A stretch of DNA of 64,000 bases from Bacillus sp. A301a_S52. GTDB lineage: Bacteria; Bacillota; Bacilli; Bacillales; Salisediminibacteriaceae. The notes under the pieces were generated by a model that made no database searches, was not told where the DNA came from, and saw nothing but the letters and a program-made list of their open reading frames with translations. The translations under genes and the position numbers were made by a program. Location: NCBI GenBank assembly GCA_024701455.1, contig JABXYP010000001.1:1120001-1184000 (forward strand), read 5' to 3'. The first letter of the stretch is position 1. Each line of letters begins with the position of its first letter. Shown here piece after piece: positions 57,051-64,000 of the stretch.

Positions 57051-57434
57051 ATGACTAAGGGATTGCCAAATATATCTGAAGCAGAATGGGAAGTAATGAA
57101 AGTCCTTTGGAAACATGGTCCACAGACTGCTAATCAAGTCATTGAGACCATACAAAAACAAGCAGAGTGGAAGCCTAAAACGATCAGAACACTTCTAGAT
57201 CGCTTAACGAAGAAGAAAGTAGTCGGGGTTAATACAGACAAAAAAGTGTATGTTTTCTTTTCCTTATACTCCGAAGAAGAATGTAAAAAGGCTGAAGCGC
57301 AGTCTTTTATAAAGAAAATCTATGGAGGCGCTCTTAAACCGATGCTAGTTCAATTCATTGAAGATGATTCGCTTACAAAAGAAGAAATTGAAGAGCTACG
57401 AACGATTCTTGATCAAAAGGAGAATAAAAAATAA
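57051..57434 (+). CDS. blaI: BlaI/MecI-type repressor
   Basis: A 127-residue winged-helix repressor (EAEWEVMKVLWKHGP, KTIRTLLDRLTKKKV) with a C-terminal dimerisation region. It represses bla and blaR1 by binding the twin dyads and is removed by BlaR1-triggered cleavage. The ATG 6 nt after AGGAGGG, 22 nt past the blaR1 stop, is used rather than a TTG at 57012 inside blaR1. Confidence 0.95.
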   Translation: MTKGLPNISEAEWEVMKVLWKHGPQTANQVIETIQKQAEWKPKTIRTLLDRLTKKKVVGVNTDKKVYVFFSLYSEEECKKAEAQSFIKKIYGGALKPMLVQFIEDDSLTKEEIEELRTILDQKENKK

Positions 57435-57661
57435 TAATCGATGTTAGGCCATTACGTATTGTTGCCAATGAGGAAAAAAGAAGTTTGTAGCAATGTAGCA
57501 CTAAATTGATCCTATTATCACATAATCGTCTTCGTTTTTGGGAATTGTGATACTAGATTTCCTTTACTATATATAAAGCGTGTAAAAAGTAGAGTATCTT
57601 AAGTTAAATATCGTGGAGAATATTGGAATGCTATTATACGAAAAGATGAAAGCAACATTAA

Positions 57662-57695
57662 AACATGAGCCCGGTATAATAACCGAACTCATGTT
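57662..57695. terminator. Terminator downstream of katG
   Basis: AACATGAG pairs with CTCATGTT around CGGT/ACCG; Ts follow on the minus strand. It lies 64 nt after the katG stop. The 57435-57661 stretch has no gene. Confidence 0.8.
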
Positions 57696-57758
57696 GTGCA
57701 AGTTGCCTAACGACATAATCGTCTTTTGGGGCCGTGTCGAGACGGCGGTAACCTATAA

Positions 57759-59996
<2,238 letters not shown>

Positions 59997-60046
59997 TTAG
60001 AATGGTAAATGATTATCCTTCTAGAGCTAAGAGATCAAACTCTAAA

Positions 60047-60081
60047 AGATAATAATTATTTTTACATTATCATTATAATAA
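60047..60081. promoter_or_regulatory. PerR-like boxes upstream of katG
   Basis: TTATCATTATAATAA at 60067-60081 matches 12 of 14 fixed positions of the PerR consensus TTATAAT-N-ATTATAA. A weaker one, AGATAATAATTATTT, is at 60047-60061 (10 of 14). Both lie 75-110 bp upstream of the katG start. Confidence 0.65.
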
Positions 60082-60438
60082 AAACTAGAATGAATGAAAA
60101 GCAATAATAACTATTAAGAAAAAATAAATTAAGATAATTGAATATTTGGGGGTATTTTTAGTTGTTTAGATTTGTTGTGAAAGCGGTTACGATATTTTGC
60201 TGATTATCTTAAACATACAACAAAGACTGCATTCTGTCACGAAAAATGTTCAGAATTTAATAGGTTTTAATTAGATATAATAAAATTAGTTCTAACGAGA
60301 AAATTGCTGAATCGCGTCATAAACAACCAAAAGTTTCTCTTGTATAAATGAGAATTGATAGATCTTTTTGAGAATCAATTAGTTCAAAAGATAAAGGGAG
60401 TGAAGAGAACGGTGTTGTAATATCTATAAGGATAACTT

Positions 60439-60562
60439 ATTGTCACAGATAGCCGTACGTAAAACTTAGATCTCAAAATAGAGGGAGAGATAATGTCTTT
60501 GTTTCGCTCAACGGACAATCAGCGAGAAAAGAACGAGAACTCTCACTTTGAAGGTTTGTGAT
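60439..60562 (+). repeat. Dispersed structured repeat, copy J
   Basis: A recognisable but diverged copy: TTGTCACAGATAGCCGTACG, TCAAAATAGAGGGAGAG, CAATCAGCGAGAAAAGAACG and TTTGAAGGTTTGT. Its stems are weak. It lies between the upstream region of katG and the 3' end of the lipase gene. Confidence 0.75.
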
Positions 60563-60604
60563 TAGTAAATAAAGGTTTAAACCTTCAATTATGAAGGGGG
60601 ATAA

Positions 60605-60638
60605 TATAAAGAACGCCCTCTTCTAAAAGAAAGCGTTC
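60605..60638 (-). terminator. Lipase gene terminator
   Basis: GAACGC/GCGTTC, extended by CTCTT/AAGAG-like pairing, is followed on the minus strand by TTTATATTAT. Confidence 0.7.
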
Positions 60639-60656
60639 AGTAAAGAAAGTACGATA

Positions 60657-61274
60657 TTAATTTTCCAATGCTTCTACAATCAAGTTTTGCACTCGGTTAT
60701 TACTTAAAAGGCCAAGATGGGTGACGCCTATAACATGAATGTTGTTCGCCCCGCTAATGCGTGACAAGCTATTGGAAACGATGAGATCAGAACTACTATA
60801 GATGGATGTGAAATCTACACCATTCGGAACGGAACTGGCTCCCAAACGATTGGCCCCTCCTAATGTAATGACTTTGTCGACGTTATCTGCACCACCGAGT
60901 TGAGTTAGATAACGTAACGTGTTTGCTCCTCCCATACTGTGAGCAATGATGTTTACTTCATCCACATCATAATTTTCAAGAATAGTCTCAATAAAATCCC
61001 TTAATTCACGAGAATTTCTAAAATTATTACCAGAACGATCCCGAAAATCAATCGCATATATATCTGCGCTATTATAGCCAATACTTCTTAATTTTCGTTC
61101 AATACTATAAAAATTGTAACCTGCTCCTCCTATTCCATGAACGAGCACAATCGGCTTGTCAAAATCAATATTTGCTGTTTCTACTTCTTGTGCTTGAACG
61201 TCAGGGGTGATGGCGATAGTAAATACTAGTACAAAAATGGTAAGTCCTAAAAGTGCTTGTCGTATAATGTGCAT
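60657..61274 (-). CDS. Secreted small lipase (LipA-type, lipase family I.4)
   Basis: A 205-residue minimal alpha/beta hydrolase that hydrolyses esters of fatty acids outside the cell. Signal peptide 1-28 (ITPDVQA). The nucleophile Ser is in the Bacillus-type AHSMGG elbow, Asp in YSSSDLIV, His in VTHLGLL, and the oxyanion hole in LVHGIGG. The ATG after AGGAGG is chosen; an upstream frame from 61313 lacks support. Confidence 0.93.
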   Translation of the reverse strand: MHIIRQALLGLTIFVLVFTIAITPDVQAQEVETANIDFDKPIVLVHGIGGAGYNFYSIERKLRSIGYNSADIYAIDFRDRSGNNFRNSRELRDFIETILENYDVDEVNIIAHSMGGANTLRYLTQLGGADNVDKVITLGGANRLGASSVPNGVDFTSIYSSSDLIVSNSLSRISGANNIHVIGVTHLGLLSNNRVQNLIVEALEN

Positions 61275-61643
61275 TACTAAACCTCCTAAATGTGTTAGAG
61301 TATTTTCACACATTTCAGACTAGCATTATCCATTTTTTTCTTCAATCCATTTTCACACATTGCTAATAAAGTAATGTAACATTTCTTAGAAAATTCGCTT
61401 TATTCAGGTTTTATTTACCTCTTTTTCCTATTTACCTCCAATGTAACATGCTAGCATACGATCTTTCTAAATTAAGATGACTCTAAATTTTCAGCAGGCA
61501 GTCATTAATGTCAGCTTGACTTTTTCTATTCTAGGTTGAAAGGTGACTAAATGCCACAAGTGAATTTTAGCACAAACAAGTCACCAATTTTAAACAGACC
61601 GGTACTTTAAATGATTATTTGAAAAAGAGGTGCAGTGACCATA

Positions 61644-61679
61644 TAAAAAGCCAAATACCTCAAATTGAGTGTATTGGCT
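61644..61679 (-). terminator. Terminator of the GNAT-tetR operon
   Basis: AGCCAATAC / GTATTTGGCT forms on the minus strand, followed by TTTTTAT, 20 nt after the tetR stop. Confidence 0.8.
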
Positions 61680-61698
61680 CTTAATGTTAGATAATTAA

Positions 61699-62256
61699 CT
61701 ACTTATTTTTAACAAATCCATAGAGAATGACATTGCCTAGTTCGACCATAGTATCTTCAAAGGTGATTTTATTTTTAGCAATAAAATCTTGGTTAAGTAA
61801 ACGCCGTAAGGTTTCGTCTAACATTGTTTTTAAAAGGATAAGCTGTACGTGGCTTATCTCTTTCTCTAAAACTAAAAATAAGTCATCCCAAATAGTGTCC
61901 AAATGATGGTTCACTTTCTTCCACAATGAAGGGTCGTATTTTTGTAAGTCATCTCCATGCTTTAACAATAGGCCGACATTATACATTGTCGGTATGTTTT
62001 TGAAAAATTGATCCACTTTTTCTTCTAAGGATAGGGAATTATTAGTGAGGATTAGTTGATCACTTTTCTTTATATCGATAAAAATGAAGTCGATTGTTTT
62101 ATTTATAAGATCTTTTTTATTTTTAAATAAAGTGTAAATGGTACGTTTACTCGTCGATAATTCACGGGCCAAGTCATCCGTTGTAAATGTTGGTCCTTTT
62201 TTTGAAAAGAGACGAAGGATAGTATAGTAAATGTTCTTATCAATTGATTTACTCAT
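61699..62256 (-). CDS. TetR-family regulator
   Basis: A 185-residue repressor with an N-terminal helix-turn-helix (FTTDDLARELSTSKRTIYTL) and a helical ligand domain. It overlaps the acetyltransferase gene by 4 nt and is its second gene, so it probably represses the pair through the palindrome at 62875. The ligand is unknown. Confidence 0.9.
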   Translation of the reverse strand: MSKSIDKNIYYTILRLFSKKGPTFTTDDLARELSTSKRTIYTLFKNKKDLINKTIDFIFIDIKKSDQLILTNNSLSLEEKVDQFFKNIPTMYNVGLLLKHGDDLQKYDPSLWKKVNHHLDTIWDDLFLVLEKEISHVQLILLKTMLDETLRRLLNQDFIAKNKITFEDTMVELGNVILYGFVKNK

Positions 62257-62861
62257 AAGTCTTTTACCATGCGATACAGATTAACAGGTCCTCCATTTAG
62301 TTTATTGACCACTTTATACCCAATTTTCTCATATAATTGTCGTGCCTTGTCATTGTCCTCTCTAACTGTAAGGGATATTTTGGAATGGGATTGTTTGATA
62401 GCAAGTTCTTCCGCTTTGGACAAAAGCTGTTTTCCAACCCCCATTCCTCGACTTTCAGGAAGCATTGCAATAGAACCAACGTGAAATTCATCGTTCTCTA
62501 CTTCTTTCAATGTCACTATTTTAAACAGAGAGCGAAGGTTTTTTAAAGCATACGGTACCAGACTTAACCTTCTAATTTTTATGATTTCCCATAGAGTAGG
62601 AAAGGCCAACTTATTCATAGTCTGAGATGGGTAGCACGTTAGAATCCCTAATGTGTTCGCGCCTTGTTTTGCCTCATACGCAAATTCATGACTAAATCGG
62701 TTATTTCGTGTACGCCACATTTTCATCAATGTGTCTTCTTTAATTGTCAAATCATTTGAACAGACAATGGAAGAGGCCATGCTCGAAAGCGCCATAATAT
62801 TTAATTTACCACCAATCGTTGACTCGGCAGAAGCTTTAACAATTCGGATATCCTTTATCAT
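62253..62861 (-). CDS. GNAT-family N-acetyltransferase
   Basis: A 202-residue acetyl-CoA-dependent acetyltransferase. The acetyl-CoA loop is ESRGMGVGKQLLSKAEELA, and the C-terminal signature is VREDNDKARQLYEKIGYKV. The substrate is unknown; the ~100-residue N-terminal part is longer than in minimal GNATs. The ATG 9 nt after AAGGGG is used. Cotranscribed with tetR. Confidence 0.88.
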   Translation of the reverse strand: MIKDIRIVKASAESTIGGKLNIMALSSMASSIVCSNDLTIKEDTLMKMWRTRNNRFSHEFAYEAKQGANTLGILTCYPSQTMNKLAFPTLWEIIKIRRLSLVPYALKNLRSLFKIVTLKEVENDEFHVGSIAMLPESRGMGVGKQLLSKAEELAIKQSHSKISLTVREDNDKARQLYEKIGYKVVNKLNGGPVNLYRMVKDL

Positions 62862-62874
62862 CTGAATCACCCCT

Positions 62875-62902
62875 TGGTACTGTAATTTAATTTATAGTAC
62901 CA
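62875..62902. promoter_or_regulatory. 28-bp palindromic TetR operator
   Basis: Outer arms TGGTACT and AGTACCA frame an AT core that is itself nearly symmetric. It is 14 nt before the GNAT start, over the expected promoter, as for an autoregulatory TetR site. Confidence 0.7.
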
Positions 62903-63042
62903 GATTTTTAGTGAAGTCGTCAACAACTAGCGATGGTTAAAGGAAGTCATCAGATAGGTACAGGTTTAAATGAACATAGTCATCTCGATTCTTCTGTTAT
63001 AAATTAAAATGCTAGAAAGAATGTCCACTGCCTTCATTAATT

Positions 63043-63168
63043 AAGATAAGCATCGTAAACCTCCCGGCTCAAAATAGTGAGGAGAGCTAACTCTATTTAA
63101 GTGGGAGATAACGGATGTTAATCTCCTGGGTCACTAAACTCCCACTGATTGAAGCTTAACTTTATAAA
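63043..63168 (+). repeat. Dispersed structured repeat, copy K
   Basis: It has GATAAGCATCGTAAACCTCC, CAAAATAGTGAGGAGAGCTA, AAGTGGGAGATAACGG and ends CCCACTGATTGAAGC TTAACTTTATA. The first arm of the second hairpin is deleted, joining CTCCTGG to TCACTAAACTCCC. Confidence 0.85.
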
Positions 63169-63188
63169 AATATAGGCGTTTTTTGTTA

Positions 63189-63236
63189 TTAATACAGAGT
63201 TTTTCACATTCGTGTGAAAAACTCTGTATTAATTTT
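63189..63236. terminator. Perfect 20-bp hairpin with TTCG loop
   Basis: TTAATACAGAGTTTTTCACA is followed by TTCG and the exact reverse complement. A UUCG loop closed by A/U-flanked GU-rich stem is very stable; T-rich ends on both strands let it terminate either way. It separates the repeat from the sorbitol-6-phosphate dehydrogenase gene. Confidence 0.8.
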
Positions 63237-63311
63237 AAGTGGGCGTCTTTTTATAATAAAAGCAGTTAGAAAAAAGTGCCCTAAAGAGAAAAAGAATCGG
63301 AGGGAATCATT

Positions 63312-64000
63312 ATGAAAGAATCATGGTTAAATTTAGAAGGGGAAGTGGCCATCGTAACAGGGGGAGCGTCAGGTATTGGTCTCCAAGTGTCAAGAGAGCT
63401 ATTGAGTAATGGCGTTACGGTCGTTGTGGCAGATATGAATGGAGAAGAAGGAAAACAAGCTGATGGTTCCTACTTTTTAAAGTGTGATGTGACTGATCGG
63501 CAAAGTGTTGAGAGAACAGTGGCTACAACAGTTAAACGGTTTGGTACGGTTGATATTTTGGTGAATAATGCAGGCGTGAATTTACCAAGACTATTAGTCG
63601 ATGATAAAGGAGAAAGGCCAGATTATGAATTAAGTGAAGCTGACTTTGACTTAATGGTAGCAGTTAATCAAAAAGGACCATATTTATTTGCACAATCAGC
63701 TACAAAAGTAATGCTAAAACAAAGGAAAGGGGTTATTATTAATATTACATCTGAGGCTGGACAAGAAGGATCAGCCGGTCAAAGTTGCTACTCTGCAACG
63801 AAGGGAGCTGTCATTTCATTTACACGTGCTTGGGCAAAAGAGTTGGGAAAATTTAACATCCGTGTCATAGGTATCGCCCCAGGCATTTTGGAAACAACTG
63901 GGCTCAGAACAGATACCTATAACAAAGCACTTGCATACACCAGGGGAACGACAGTTGATGGCCTATCTACTGACTATAGTAAATCGATTCCCCTTAGAAG
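63312..64000 (+). CDS. Sorbitol-6-phosphate 2-dehydrogenase (SDR family), 3' end outside window
   Basis: The first 229 codons of a short-chain dehydrogenase. It has the cofactor loop TGGASGIG, NNAG, and catalytic Ser-Tyr-Lys (ITSEAGQEG, CYSATKG). NAGVNLPRLLVD and the APGILETTGLR with DYSKSIPL segments are characteristic of sorbitol-6-phosphate dehydrogenases that oxidise to fructose 6-phosphate. Start after CGGAGGG. A sorbitol PTS operon probably continues beyond 64000. Confidence 0.88.
   Translation, partial: MKESWLNLEGEVAIVTGGASGIGLQVSRELLSNGVTVVVADMNGEEGKQADGSYFLKCDVTDRQSVERTVATTVKRFGTVDILVNNAGVNLPRLLVDDKGERPDYELSEADFDLMVAVNQKGPYLFAQSATKVMLKQRKGVIINITSEAGQEGSAGQSCYSATKGAVISFTRAWAKELGKFNIRVIGIAPGILETTGLRTDTYNKALAYTRGTTVDGLSTDYSKSIPLR

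Overview
The window is chromosomal DNA of a low-GC, Gram-positive, endospore-type Bacillaceae, most likely a halo-alkaliphile of the Salipaludibacillus / Bacillus agaradhaerens kind. Shine-Dalgarno sites are strong (AAGGAGG) and GTG/TTG starts are frequent. The secreted enzymes are acidic, and the GH10 xylanase closely resembles those of alkaliphilic bacilli. Predicted Fur, Zur, PerR and BlaI operators have the Bacillus form. I see no rRNA, tRNA or CRISPR array.

Layout. 0.4-8.3 kb: a YesM/YesN-type two-component system, an orphan sugar-binding lipoprotein and two tandem GH68 levansucrase-type enzymes behind a possible antitermination leader. 8.3-16 kb: a small membrane protein and a broken gene, an AarF/UbiB-like kinase, a LysM-YkuD L,D-transpeptidase, an AraC regulator facing a YczE-like membrane protein, and two flavodoxin-fold oxidoreductases facing a LysR regulator. 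16-20 kb: an operon of a membrane-anchored Lon-like protease with three paralogous membrane proteins, then a transglutaminase-like protein. 20-26.5 kb: nupC-deoC, a 21-bp tandem repeat, a second trio of paralogous membrane proteins, broken DinB and LD-carboxypeptidase genes, and a sugar O-acetyltransferase. 26.5-33.8 kb: a SEC-C protein and rlmD. The 3' end of rlmD is duplicated 2.2 kb downstream next to a serine-recombinase tail, which looks like a decayed, accreted integrative element; CarD-like, cold-shock, P-loop kinase and signal peptidase genes lie in or after it. 34-42 kb: a MocR regulator facing an EamA transporter, and a nikABCDE-like operon behind a perfect Fur box. 42-49 kb: a GH3 glycosidase, a Zur-controlled zinc-sparing operon (FeoB-like relic, CobW/YciC, dCTP deaminase), and a GH10 xylanase. 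49-57.5 kb: an ECF sigma-PadR-FtsW operon, a MerR-TipAS regulator, an IS3-family element and a complete bla-blaR1-blaI locus. 57.7-64 kb: katG with PerR-like boxes, a secreted lipase, a tetR-GNAT pair, and the start of a sorbitol-6-phosphate dehydrogenase gene cut by the window end.

The most unusual feature is a dispersed, structured intergenic repeat of about 110-160 bp. I find eleven full, partial or composite copies, all on the + strand whatever the direction of the neighbouring genes. They bracket gene modules, abut or enter coding sequences, and one replaces the 3' end of the LD-carboxypeptidase gene. I do not recognise it as a named family.
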